This document shows, piece by piece, positions 1 through 7,889 of a stretch of DNA of 64,000 nucleotides (its first letter is position 1; every line of letters begins with the position of its first letter). Source of the stretch: Saccharopolyspora_C sp040643635 (GTDB taxonomy: Bacteria > Actinomycetota > Actinomycetes > Mycobacteriales > Pseudonocardiaceae); the NCBI RefSeq assembly GCF_040643635.1, contig NZ_JBEYUS010000001.1:124001-188000 (forward strand). The letters are read 5' to 3'. The translations under genes were made by a program, and so were the position numbers. The notes under the pieces are model-generated. The model searched no databases and was not told the origin of the DNA. It saw nothing but the letters and a program-made list of their open reading frames with translations.

Positions 1-63
1 GTCGCGGACGTGATCGCGGCAGTGGCCTCGATCGACCCGGTGATGGGCGGGGTGGACCGATGA
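1..63 (+). CDS. nuoD: NuoD, NADH-quinone oxidoreductase subunit D (3' end only)
   Basis: The first 20 codons visible read ...IDPVMGGVDR and end at TGA 61-63. This is the usual C-terminus of the 49-kDa-type NuoD subunit, which ends in a short run like SIDxVMGxVDR and helps form the quinone-binding cavity of complex I. The stop overlaps the start of nuoE (ATGA, 60-63), so the two are translationally coupled. The rest of the gene and presumably nuoA-C lie left of the window. Confidence 0.9.
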   Translation, partial: VADVIAAVASIDPVMGGVDR

Positions 64-827
64 CCGAGCAGTTCGATTTCACCACCACCGAGCACGTGCT
101 GAGCCCACCGGGCGCGCCGGTGTTCGGCGAGGACGTGCGCGCCGACGCGAAGCGCATCATCGAGCGCTACCCGGAGGCGCGGTCGGCGCTGCTGCCGATG
201 CTGCACCTCGTGCAGTCCGAGCAGGGCCACGTCGGCACCGAGGGCATCGAGTTCTGCGCCGAGCAGCTCGCGCTGTCCGCCGCCGAGGTCAGCGCGGTCG
301 CCACCTTCTACACGATGTACAAGCGCAAGCCGTGCGGCGAGCACCTGGTCAGCGTGTGCACCAACACGCTGTGCGCGGCGCTGGGCGGGGACGAGATCTA
401 CCGGAAGGTGTCCGAGCACCTGGGCGTCGGGCACGACGAGACCTCCGGGACGCCGGGCGAACCGGGCTCGCTGACGCTGGAGCACGCCGAGTGCCTCGCC
501 GCCTGCGACCACGCCCCGGTGCTGCAGGTCGACTACGAGTACTACGACAAGCAGAGCCCCGAAGCGGCGCTGGAACTGGTGAAGTCCCTGCAGCGCGGGG
601 AGAAGCCCGATCCGACGCGCGGCGCCCCGCTCACCGACTTCCGCCGCACCGAACGCCAGCTCGCCGGGTTCTTCGACCGGCCCGGCGCCCGGCTGGAGGA
701 CACCGTGGACGGCCCCTCGGCCGCCGCCGAGACGGTCCGCGGCGCGCACCTGGCGCAGCAGCGCGGCTGGACCGCGCCCCCGATGCCGGACGACGCGCAG
801 ATCCCGCCGCTGCCGGAGAAGGAGTGA
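60..827 (+). CDS. nuoE: NuoE, NADH-quinone oxidoreductase subunit E ([2Fe-2S])
   Basis: A 255-residue NuoE (24-kDa type) subunit of the peripheral arm, which carries the off-path [2Fe-2S] cluster N1a next to FMN. The thioredoxin-like domain spans about residues 25-175. The four cluster ligands are visible as Cys100 and Cys105 (SVCTNTLC) and Cys145 and Cys149 (ECLAAC). Residues 176-255 form a hydrophilic, proline- and charge-rich tail that many bacterial NuoE proteins lack but which is common in actinobacteria. The ATG overlaps the nuoD stop; the gene is followed after 0-6 nt by nuoF. Family assignment is firm; the role of the tail is unknown. Confidence 0.96.
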   Translation: MTEQFDFTTTEHVLSPPGAPVFGEDVRADAKRIIERYPEARSALLPMLHLVQSEQGHVGTEGIEFCAEQLALSAAEVSAVATFYTMYKRKPCGEHLVSVCTNTLCAALGGDEIYRKVSEHLGVGHDETSGTPGEPGSLTLEHAECLAACDHAPVLQVDYEYYDKQSPEAALELVKSLQRGEKPDPTRGAPLTDFRRTERQLAGFFDRPGARLEDTVDGPSAAAETVRGAHLAQQRGWTAPPMPDDAQIPPLPEKE

Positions 828-833
828 GTGGAC

Positions 834-2156
834 ATGACCGACGCGAACTCCCCTAAGCCCGACGAGCTCACCCCGGTGCTCACCAAGCGGTGGCTGTCGC
901 CGAACTCCTGGAGCATCCGCACCTACGAGCAGCTGGAGGGCTACACCGCGCTGCGCAAGGCGTTGCGCGCCACGCCCGACGAACTGGTCGAGCTGGTGAA
1001 GTCCGCGGGCCTGCGCGGTCGCGGCGGCGCCGGGTTCCCGGCCGGCGTGAAGTGGAGCTTCATGCCGAAGGAACCGGTGAAGCCGCACTACCTCGTGGTC
1101 AACGCCGACGAGGGCGAACCGGGCACCTGCAAGGACATCCCGCTGATGATGGCCGACCCGCACTCGCTGGTGGAGGGCGTGATCATCGCCTGCTACGCGA
1201 TGCGCTCGCACTTCTCGGCGATCTACGTGCGCGGTGAGGCGCTGCACTGCATCCGGCGGCTGAACAACGCGGTGCAGGAGGCCTACGCGGCCGGGTACCT
1301 CGGCGAGGACATCCTCGGGTCCGGATTCGACTGCGACGTCGTGGTGCACGCCGGGGCGGGCGCCTACATCTGCGGCGAGGAGACGGCGCTGCTCGACTCG
1401 CTGGAGGGCAAGCGCGGGCAGCCGCGGCTGAAGCCGCCGTTCCCCGCCGCCGCCGGGCTCTACGCGTGCCCGACCACGGTGAACAACGTGGAGACCATCG
1501 CCTCGGTGCCGTTCATCGTCAACGGCGGCTCCGACTGGTTCCGCAGCATGGGGCGGGAGAAGTCGCCCGGCCCGAAGATCTACTCGCTGTCCGGGCACGT
1601 CACGAACCCCGGCCAGTACGAGGCGCCGCTGGGCACCACGCTGCGGCAGCTGCTGGAGCTCGCGGGCGGCATGAAGGACGGGATCCCGCTCAAGTTCTGG
1701 ACCCCCGGCGGCTCGTCGACGCCGCTGTTCACCGCCGAGCACCTGGACGTGCCGCTGGACTTCGAGGGCGCCGCCGAAGCGGGCTCGATGCTGGGCACCA
1801 CGGCGCTGATGGTGTTCAACGAGACCGTGTCCGTGCCGTGGGCGGTGATGAAGTGGACGCAGTTCTACGAGCACGAGTCCTGCGGCAAGTGCACCCCCTG
1901 CCGGGAGGGCACCTTCTGGCTCGCCCAGGTCCTGGAGCGGATGGTCGAGGGGCACGGCACCGAAGAGGACATCGACACCCTGCTCGACGTCTGCGACAAC
2001 ATCTTCGGCCGCTCCTTCTGCGCCCTCGGTGACGGCGCGGTCAGTCCCATCACCAGCGGCATCAAGTACTTCCGCGAGGAATTCCTCGCGCTGTGTCAGC
2101 AGAACCGGCCCGGCGCGGAGCCGGGCGAGCCCGCACTGGCAGGAGCGGCCCGATGA
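834..2156 (+). CDS. nuoF: NuoF, NADH-quinone oxidoreductase subunit F (FMN/NADH, [4Fe-4S])
   Basis: NADH dehydrogenase (51-kDa type) subunit that oxidises NADH through FMN and passes electrons to the N3 [4Fe-4S] cluster. Seen directly: the glycine-rich nucleotide loop GLRGRGGAGFPAG near residues 60-72, and the cluster ligands CGKCTPC plus a distal Cys in SFCALGD (Cys352, 355, 358 and 398 counted from GTG 828). Two starts are possible: GTG 828 directly after the nuoE stop, or ATG 834. I chose ATG 834 because it sits 9 nt behind the GGAG at 821-824; the difference is two residues. The stop overlaps nuoG by ATGA. Length (440 residues) is normal. Confidence 0.96.
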   Translation: MTDANSPKPDELTPVLTKRWLSPNSWSIRTYEQLEGYTALRKALRATPDELVELVKSAGLRGRGGAGFPAGVKWSFMPKEPVKPHYLVVNADEGEPGTCKDIPLMMADPHSLVEGVIIACYAMRSHFSAIYVRGEALHCIRRLNNAVQEAYAAGYLGEDILGSGFDCDVVVHAGAGAYICGEETALLDSLEGKRGQPRLKPPFPAAAGLYACPTTVNNVETIASVPFIVNGGSDWFRSMGREKSPGPKIYSLSGHVTNPGQYEAPLGTTLRQLLELAGGMKDGIPLKFWTPGGSSTPLFTAEHLDVPLDFEGAAEAGSMLGTTALMVFNETVSVPWAVMKWTQFYEHESCGKCTPCREGTFWLAQVLERMVEGHGTEEDIDTLLDVCDNIFGRSFCALGDGAVSPITSGIKYFREEFLALCQQNRPGAEPGEPALAGAAR

Positions 2157-4732
2157 CGGTGGCATCCGAGCGTGAGACCAAGCCGGTCCCCGAGGGGCAC
2201 GTCCGGCTGACGATCGACGGCGTCGAAGTCGACGCCCCCAAGGGCGAGCTGCTGATCCGCACCGCGGAGCGGATGGGCATCGTCATCCCCCGGTTCTGCG
2301 ACCACCCGCTGCTCGACCCGGCGGGCGCGTGCAGGCAGTGCCTGGTGGAAGTGGAGATGAACGGCCGGGCGATGCCCAAGCCGCAGGCCTCCTGCACGAT
2401 GACCGTCGCCGACGGCATGGTGGTGAAGACGCAGCAGACCTCGCCGGTCGCCGACAAGGCGCAGCAGGGCGTGATGGAGCTGCTGCTGATCAACCACCCG
2501 CTGGACTGCCCGATCTGCGACAAGGGCGGCGAGTGCCCGCTGCAGAACCAGGCGCTCAAGCACGGCCGCGCCGAATCCCGGTTCCACGACACCAAGCGGA
2601 CCTTCGCGAAGCCGGTGCCGATCTCCACCCAGGTGCTGCTGGACCGGGAGCGCTGCGTGCTGTGCCAGCGCTGCACCCGGTTCTCCAAGCAGATCGCGGG
2701 CGACCCGTTCATCGAACTGCTGGAGCGCGGGGCGGTGCAGCAGATCGGCATCGCCGAGCAGCAGCCGTTCCAGTCGTACTTCTCCGGCAACACCATCCAG
2801 ATCTGCCCGGTGGGCGCGCTGACCAGCGCCGCCTACCGGTTCCGCTCCCGGCCGTTCGACCTGGTGTCCACGCCGGGCGTGTGCGAGCACTGCTCGTCGG
2901 GCTGCGCGACGCGCACCGACTGGCGGCGCGGCAAGGTGATGCGGCGGCTCGCCGGGGACGACCCGGAGGTCAACGAGGAGTGGCTCTGCGACAAGGGCCG
3001 GTTCGCGTTCCGCTACGCCACCGCCGCGGACCGCTTCCTGCGGCCGATGGTGCGGGAGGGCGGTGAGCTGCGGACCGCGTCCTGGACCGAGGCGCTGCGC
3101 GTCGCCGCCGACGGCCTGCTGCGGGCGCGCGACGACCGCGGCGTCGGGGTGCTGCCCGGCGGCCGGTTGACCGAGGAAGACGCCTACGCGTACGCGAAGT
3201 TCGCGCGGATCGCGTTGCGCACCAACGACGTCGACGCCCGCGCCAGGGCGCACTCGGACGAGGAGCTCGCGTTCCTGGAGTCCACCGTCGTCGGCACCGG
3301 ACCGGGTGCGGGCGCGGTGACCTTCGCCGACCTGGAGGCCGCGCCCGCCGTGCTGTGCGTCGCCTTCGAACCGGAGGAGGAGTCGCCGAGCGTGTTCCTG
3401 CGGCTGCGCAAGGCGGCCCGCAAGGGGAGCACGAAGGTCTTCCACCTCGGGCAGTGGAACTCGCCGGGCGTGGAGAAGACGACCCGGATCATGAGCAGCG
3501 GCGGCCCGGTGCGCACCGGCGCGCTGCTGCCCTGCCCGCCCGGCGGGGAGGCCGCCGCGCTGGCCGAACTCCCGTCCGAAGTGGACGAAGCGCTGCGGGC
3601 GGGGGGAGCGGTGCTCGTCGTCGGCGAGCGGGCCGCACAGCTGCCGGGCCTGCTCTCCGAGGTCACCCGGACCGCGGCCCGCACCGGCGCCCGGATCGCG
3701 TGGATCCCGCGCCGCGCGGGCGAACGCGGTGCCGTCGAAGCGGGCGCGCTGCCCACGCTGCTGCCCGGCGGCCGCGCCGTCGGCGACCTCACCGCCTGCG
3801 CCGAAGTCGCCCAGACCTGGGGCGTGGACGCCGACAGCCTGCCCGGCACTCCCGGGCGGGACGCCGACGGCATCCTGCGCGCCGCCGCCCGCGGCGACCT
3901 CGCCGGCCTGCTCGTCGGCGGCGTCGACCCGGACGACCTGCCCGACCCGGAACTGGCCCGGCAGGCCCTGGACCGCGCGGATTTCGTGGTGAGCCTCGAA
4001 CTGCGGCCCAGCGCCGTCACCGAACGCGCCGACGTGGTGCTGCCCATCGCGCCGAGCGCGGAGAAGTCCGGCACCTACCTGAACTGGGAAGGCCGCCGCC
4101 GCGAATTCCGCACCACCATCGAAGGAACCGGCGCGCTGCCGGACTGCCGGGTGCTGGACACCCTCGCGGTGGAGATGGACGCCGACCTGTTCACCCAGAG
4201 CCCCGCCGCGGTCCGCGCCGAACTGGACCGGATCGGCACCGGCGGCCACGCCCGGCCCCCGGCGCCGGACGAGCAGGTGCGGCCCGCCGCGCCACCCGGA
4301 CCGGGCCGCGCGCTGCTGGCCACCTGGCGGCGGCTGCTGGACGACGGCTCGCTGCAGGACGACGAACCGAACCTCGCGGGCACCCGGCGGGACACCGTGG
4401 CGATGCTGTCGCCCGGCACCGCCCGGCGCCTCGGGCTGCTGGAGCACCAGCAGGTCGAGGTCCGCGGCGACCGCGGGTCGATCACCCTCGAAGCGCGGTT
4501 CACCGACATGCCGGACGACGTGGTGTGGCTGCCGATGGACTCCGGGCCGTCGAAGGTGAACCGGCTCCTCGGCGTCGGGCACGGCGCACCGGTCGCGCTC
4601 GCCCCGGCGGGCCCGATCGCGAACGGCCACGGCACCAACGGGAACGGGACGCGCAGCAGCAACGGGCACGGCACGAACGGCCACGGCGGCACCGGGCTCG
4701 GCTTCGGCGGCACCGAGAGGAGCCGGTCATGA
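2153..4732 (+). CDS. nuoG: NuoG, NADH-quinone oxidoreductase subunit G (iron-sulfur)
   Basis: Large 859-residue electron-wire subunit of the peripheral arm. In order: an N-terminal [2Fe-2S] ferredoxin-type domain (FCDHPLLDPAGACRQC and ASCTM), a His/Cys-ligated cluster region (HPLDCPICDKGGECPLQ), a 4Fe-4S ferredoxin region (CVLCQRC ... CPVGALT), and a molybdopterin-oxidoreductase-like domain opening with CEHCSSGCATRTDW, the extra cluster motif of the formate-dehydrogenase fold. The extreme C-terminus is a low-complexity Asn/Gly/His tail at about residues 822-850. A GTG at 2093 would add 20 residues inside nuoF; ATG 2153 overlaps the nuoF stop (ATGA) and has AGGAG at 2141-2145, so it is preferred. 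It is coupled to nuoH by another ATGA. Confidence 0.95.
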   Translation: MTVASERETKPVPEGHVRLTIDGVEVDAPKGELLIRTAERMGIVIPRFCDHPLLDPAGACRQCLVEVEMNGRAMPKPQASCTMTVADGMVVKTQQTSPVADKAQQGVMELLLINHPLDCPICDKGGECPLQNQALKHGRAESRFHDTKRTFAKPVPISTQVLLDRERCVLCQRCTRFSKQIAGDPFIELLERGAVQQIGIAEQQPFQSYFSGNTIQICPVGALTSAAYRFRSRPFDLVSTPGVCEHCSSGCATRTDWRRGKVMRRLAGDDPEVNEEWLCDKGRFAFRYATAADRFLRPMVREGGELRTASWTEALRVAADGLLRARDDRGVGVLPGGRLTEEDAYAYAKFARIALRTNDVDARARAHSDEELAFLESTVVGTGPGAGAVTFADLEAAPAVLCVAFEPEEESPSVFLRLRKAARKGSTKVFHLGQWNSPGVEKTTRIMSSGGPVRTGALLPCPPGGEAAALAELPSEVDEALRAGGAVLVVGERAAQLPGLLSEVTRTAARTGARIAWIPRRAGERGAVEAGALPTLLPGGRAVGDLTACAEVAQTWGVDADSLPGTPGRDADGILRAAARGDLAGLLVGGVDPDDLPDPELARQALDRADFVVSLELRPSAVTERADVVLPIAPSAEKSGTYLNWEGRRREFRTTIEGTGALPDCRVLDTLAVEMDADLFTQSPAAVRAELDRIGTGGHARPPAPDEQVRPAAPPGPGRALLATWRRLLDDGSLQDDEPNLAGTRRDTVAMLSPGTARRLGLLEHQQVEVRGDRGSITLEARFTDMPDDVVWLPMDSGPSKVNRLLGVGHGAPVALAPAGPIANGHGTNGNGTRSSNGHGTNGHGGTGLGFGGTERSRS

Positions 4733-6021
4733 CGCGCACCGCGGAACTGCTCGCCGACGACCCGATCTGGCTGATCCTGATCAAGGTCGTGGTCATCTTC
4801 GCGTTCCTGGTGCTGATGACGCTGTTGACGATCTGGGCCGAGCGCCGCGTCATCGGCCGCATGCAGCACCGCCCCGGCCCGAACCGCGCCGGACCGTTCG
4901 GCATCCTGCAATCGCTCGCCGACGGGCTGAAGCTCGCGTTCAAGGAGGACATCCGGCCGGTCCTCGCCGACAAGTGGGTGTACTTCCTCGCCCCGGTGAT
5001 CTCCGCGACGCCCGCGCTGGTGTCGTTCTCGGTGATCCCGATCGGGCCGGAGGTCACGGTCTTCGGCGAGCCCACCGCGCTGCAGCTGGTCGAACTGCCG
5101 GTGGGGCTGCTGGTGGTGCTGGCCAGCGCGTCCATCGGCGTCTACGGCATCGTGCTCGCCGGCTGGTCCTCCGGATCGCCGTACCCGCTGCTGGGTTCGC
5201 TGCGGTCCGCCGCGCAGGTCATCTCCTACGAGATCGCGATGGGCCTCTCGTTCGTCGCCGTGATCATGTACGCGGGCACGCTGTCCACCGCGGGCATCGT
5301 CGAAGCGCAGACCAGCGGCTGGTTCGCGCTGGTGCTGCCGTTCAGCTTCCTGGTGTACGTGGTCGCGATGGTCGGCGAGACCAACCGCGCCCCGTTCGAC
5401 CTGCCGGAAGCCGAATCCGAGCTCGTCGGCGGCTTCCACACCGAGTACTCCTCGCTGAAGTTCGCGCTGTTCTTCCTCGCCGAGTACATCAACATGGTCA
5501 CCGTCTCCGCCCTCGCCACCACGCTGTTCCTCGGCGGCTGGCACGCGCCGTGGCCGCTGAGCCTGATCGGCGGCGGGGTGCTCAACACGGGCTGGTGGCC
5601 GGTGCTGTGGTTCCTCGGCAAGACCGTGGCGTTCCTGTTCGTCTTCGTGTGGCTGCGCGCCACGCTGCCGCGGCTGCGCTACGACCAGTTCATGAACCTC
5701 GGCTGGAAGGTCCTCGTCCCGCTGAGCCTGGTGTGGATCGTCGTGGTCACCGTGATCCGCGCCGTCCGCAACGAGCAGGCCGTCGGCTCGACGACCTTCC
5801 TGGTCATCGGCGGCGTGGTGCTGGCGGTGCTCATCGCCGCGGCTTTCCTCGTCCCGGACCGCAAGCGGCCCGAACCGGAAGAGCCGGAAGCACCCATGGC
5901 GGGCAGCGGGTTCCCCGTCCCGCCGCTGGACCTGCAAGTGCCCCCGACCCCACCGCGGCGCACCCCGGTGCCGCCGTCCGGGGCCGACGACGCCTCGAAG
6001 GAGGGAGCGGGCCGTGTTTGA
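4729..6021 (+). CDS. nuoH: NuoH, NADH-quinone oxidoreductase membrane subunit H
   Basis: Membrane subunit (430 residues) that links the peripheral arm to the proton-pumping arm and helps form the quinone site. About eight hydrophobic segments are visible. The conserved cytosolic loop contains the signature ETNRAPFDLPEAESELVGG, whose acidic residues lie near the quinone channel. The N-terminal region has the ERRVIGRMQHRPGPNR motif. The last ~60 residues form a hydrophilic Pro/Glu-rich extension. ATG 4729 overlaps the nuoG stop; the gene's end overlaps the GTG start of nuoI by 8 nt. Confidence 0.96.
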   Translation: MTRTAELLADDPIWLILIKVVVIFAFLVLMTLLTIWAERRVIGRMQHRPGPNRAGPFGILQSLADGLKLAFKEDIRPVLADKWVYFLAPVISATPALVSFSVIPIGPEVTVFGEPTALQLVELPVGLLVVLASASIGVYGIVLAGWSSGSPYPLLGSLRSAAQVISYEIAMGLSFVAVIMYAGTLSTAGIVEAQTSGWFALVLPFSFLVYVVAMVGETNRAPFDLPEAESELVGGFHTEYSSLKFALFFLAEYINMVTVSALATTLFLGGWHAPWPLSLIGGGVLNTGWWPVLWFLGKTVAFLFVFVWLRATLPRLRYDQFMNLGWKVLVPLSLVWIVVVTVIRAVRNEQAVGSTTFLVIGGVVLAVLIAAAFLVPDRKRPEPEEPEAPMAGSGFPVPPLDLQVPPTPPRRTPVPPSGADDASKEGAGRV

Positions 6022-6574
6022 TCCGCTGAAAGGTTTCGGCGTCACCTTCTCGACGATGTTCAAGAAGGTCGTCACCGAGGAGTACCCCGAGGTCAAGAAG
6101 GTCACCGCACCCCGGTTCCACGGCCGCCACCAGCTCAACCGGCACCCGGACGGGCTGGAGAAGTGCGTGGGCTGCGAGCTGTGCGCCTGGGCCTGCCCCG
6201 CCGACGCGATCTTCGTCGAGGGCGGGGACAACACCGAGGACGAGCGCTACTCGCCGGGCGAGCGCTACGGCGCCGACTACCAGATCAACTACCTGCGCTG
6301 CATCGGCTGCGGGCTGTGCATCGAAGCGTGCCCGACCCGGTCGCTGACCATGACGAACGAGTACGAGACCGCCGACGACGACCGGCAGCACCTCATCTAC
6401 ACCAAGGAGGACCTGCTGGCCCCGCTGCTGCCCGGCATGGAGCAGCCGCCGCACCCGATGCGGCTCGGCGAGGACGAGCAGGACTACTACGTGCGCGGCC
6501 CCGAGCTCGCGCGGCGCAGCGGCGTGCCCGAAGGCGAAACCGTGGAGACCGGGCACGAGGAGGCGCGGCGGTGA
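6014..6574 (+). CDS. nuoI: NuoI, NADH-quinone oxidoreductase subunit I (two [4Fe-4S])
   Basis: A 186-residue bacterial 8Fe ferredoxin subunit that carries clusters N6a and N6b and bridges NuoG to the terminal N2 cluster. Two classic CxxCxxCxxxC motifs are visible: CVGCELCAWACP (Cys51, 54, 57, 61) and CIGCGLCIEACP (Cys96, 99, 102, 106). The GTG start at 6014 lies inside the end of nuoH, with GGGAGCGG just upstream. The stop TGA 6572-6574 overlaps the nuoJ start region. Confidence 0.96.
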   Translation: MFDPLKGFGVTFSTMFKKVVTEEYPEVKKVTAPRFHGRHQLNRHPDGLEKCVGCELCAWACPADAIFVEGGDNTEDERYSPGERYGADYQINYLRCIGCGLCIEACPTRSLTMTNEYETADDDRQHLIYTKEDLLAPLLPGMEQPPHPMRLGEDEQDYYVRGPELARRSGVPEGETVETGHEEARR

Positions 6575-7518
6575 TGCTCACGGCAACGGCGGTGCTCGCC
6601 CAGCAGCAGGCCGCGGACGTGGTCGGTGCCGGGGAGACCGCGGCGTTCTGGATTCTCGGGCCGCTGGCCCTGGTCGGCGCGCTGGGCATGGTGTTCGCGC
6701 GCAACGCGGTGCACTCCGCGCTGTTCCTGGTGCTGACCATGCTGAGCCTCGGCGTGCTGTACATGGCGCAGAGCGCGCCCTTCCTCGGCTTCACCCAGAT
6801 CATCGTCTACACCGGCGCGATCATGATGCTGTTCCTGTTCGTGCTGATGATGGTAGGCCGCGACTCCTCCGACTCGGTGGTGGAGGTGCTGCGCGGGCAG
6901 CGGCTGTGGGCCGCCGTCGCCGGGGTCGCGTTCGCGCTGCTGCTGGTGACCGGGCTGGCCAGGGCGCTCACCGACGTGCCGGTCGCCGCTCCGCTGGACC
7001 CGTGGTCCGCGCGCGGCGGCGGTGCGGGCGGGCTCGGCGCGCTGATCTTCACCGACTACCTGTTCCCGTTCGAGCTGACCTCGGCGCTGCTGATCACCGC
7101 CGCGCTGGGCGCGATGGTCCTCGCCTACGGCGGCAAGGGCCGGGCCGCGCGGATCAGCCAGCGGGAACGCGTCGAAGCACGGCTGCGCGGCGACCGCTCC
7201 TCCCCGCTGCCCGGGCCCGGCGTGTTCGCCACCGCGAACTCGGTGGCGACCCCCGCGCTGCTGCCGGACGGCACGGTGGCGCCCGAATCGCTGTCCGAGA
7301 TCCTCGACAACCTGCCGGTGGAACGGCTCACCGCCGACCGCGACGCCATCGCGGGCAAGGGCGCCGACCCCGATCCGCACGCGCTCACCGACCACCCCCG
7401 CGACCCCGAGGACCCGGCACCCGACCTCGACGCCCCGGTGCCGGAAGCCCGGGACGACCACGGCGAGAACGGCCGCTCCGGCACCGGGCACGCGTCCCCC
7501 GAGGAGGTGCGGAGATGA
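6574..7518 (+). CDS. nuoJ: NuoJ, NADH-quinone oxidoreductase membrane subunit J
   Basis: Membrane subunit J (314 residues). Five hydrophobic segments occupy about residues 20-190, including the family hallmark IVYTGAIMMLFLFVLMMVG, the region with the pi-bulge helix thought to couple quinone chemistry to pumping. After residue ~190 comes a long hydrophilic, acidic and proline-rich cytosolic tail of about 120 residues, longer than in enterobacterial NuoJ. GTG 6571 directly upstream is an alternative start; ATG 6574 overlaps the nuoI stop and follows GAGGAGG at about 6558-6564. It ends in ATGA with nuoK. Confidence 0.93.
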   Translation: MLTATAVLAQQQAADVVGAGETAAFWILGPLALVGALGMVFARNAVHSALFLVLTMLSLGVLYMAQSAPFLGFTQIIVYTGAIMMLFLFVLMMVGRDSSDSVVEVLRGQRLWAAVAGVAFALLLVTGLARALTDVPVAAPLDPWSARGGGAGGLGALIFTDYLFPFELTSALLITAALGAMVLAYGGKGRAARISQRERVEARLRGDRSSPLPGPGVFATANSVATPALLPDGTVAPESLSEILDNLPVERLTADRDAIAGKGADPDPHALTDHPRDPEDPAPDLDAPVPEARDDHGENGRSGTGHASPEEVRR

Positions 7519-7814
7519 CCCCGACCTACTACCTGCTGCTGTCCGCGCTGCTGTTCAGCATCGGCGCCGTCGGCGTGCTGGTGCGGCGCAACGCCATCGT
7601 CGTGTTCATGTGCGTCGAGCTGATGCTCAACGCGGTGAACCTGACGCTGGTCACCTTCGCCCGCATCGAAGGCTCGGTGCACGGGCAGGTGATGGCGTTC
7701 TTCGTGATGGTCGTCGCCGCCGCCGAGGTCGTGGTCGGCCTCGCGATCATCATGTCGATCTTCCGGACCCGCCGCTCGGCCTCGGTCGACGACGCCAACC
7801 TCCTCAAGTACTAG
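7515..7814 (+). CDS. nuoK: NuoK, NADH-quinone oxidoreductase membrane subunit K
   Basis: Small 99-residue membrane subunit with three transmembrane helices. The conserved acidic residues of the proton path are in VFMCVELMLNAVNL (helix 2) and in AAAEVVVGLAI (helix 3), both typical of NuoK. The length matches the family. The start ATG 7515 overlaps the nuoJ stop, with GAGGAGGTGCGGAG just upstream. A 75-nt spacer separates it from nuoL, the longest gap within this stretch of the operon. Confidence 0.96.
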   Translation: MTPTYYLLLSALLFSIGAVGVLVRRNAIVVFMCVELMLNAVNLTLVTFARIEGSVHGQVMAFFVMVVAAAEVVVGLAIIMSIFRTRRSASVDDANLLKY

Positions 7815-7889
7815 CGCCATGCCCGCCCCCGCGGCCGGTGCGCCGCGCACCCGAACCCCCGTTCGCACTCACAGTAGGGAGAGCCTGGC

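Noticed and set aside
2096..4684. A long antisense frame across nuoG
   Set aside because: Composition typical of shadow ORFs in high-GC DNA; nuoG has all its cluster motifs.
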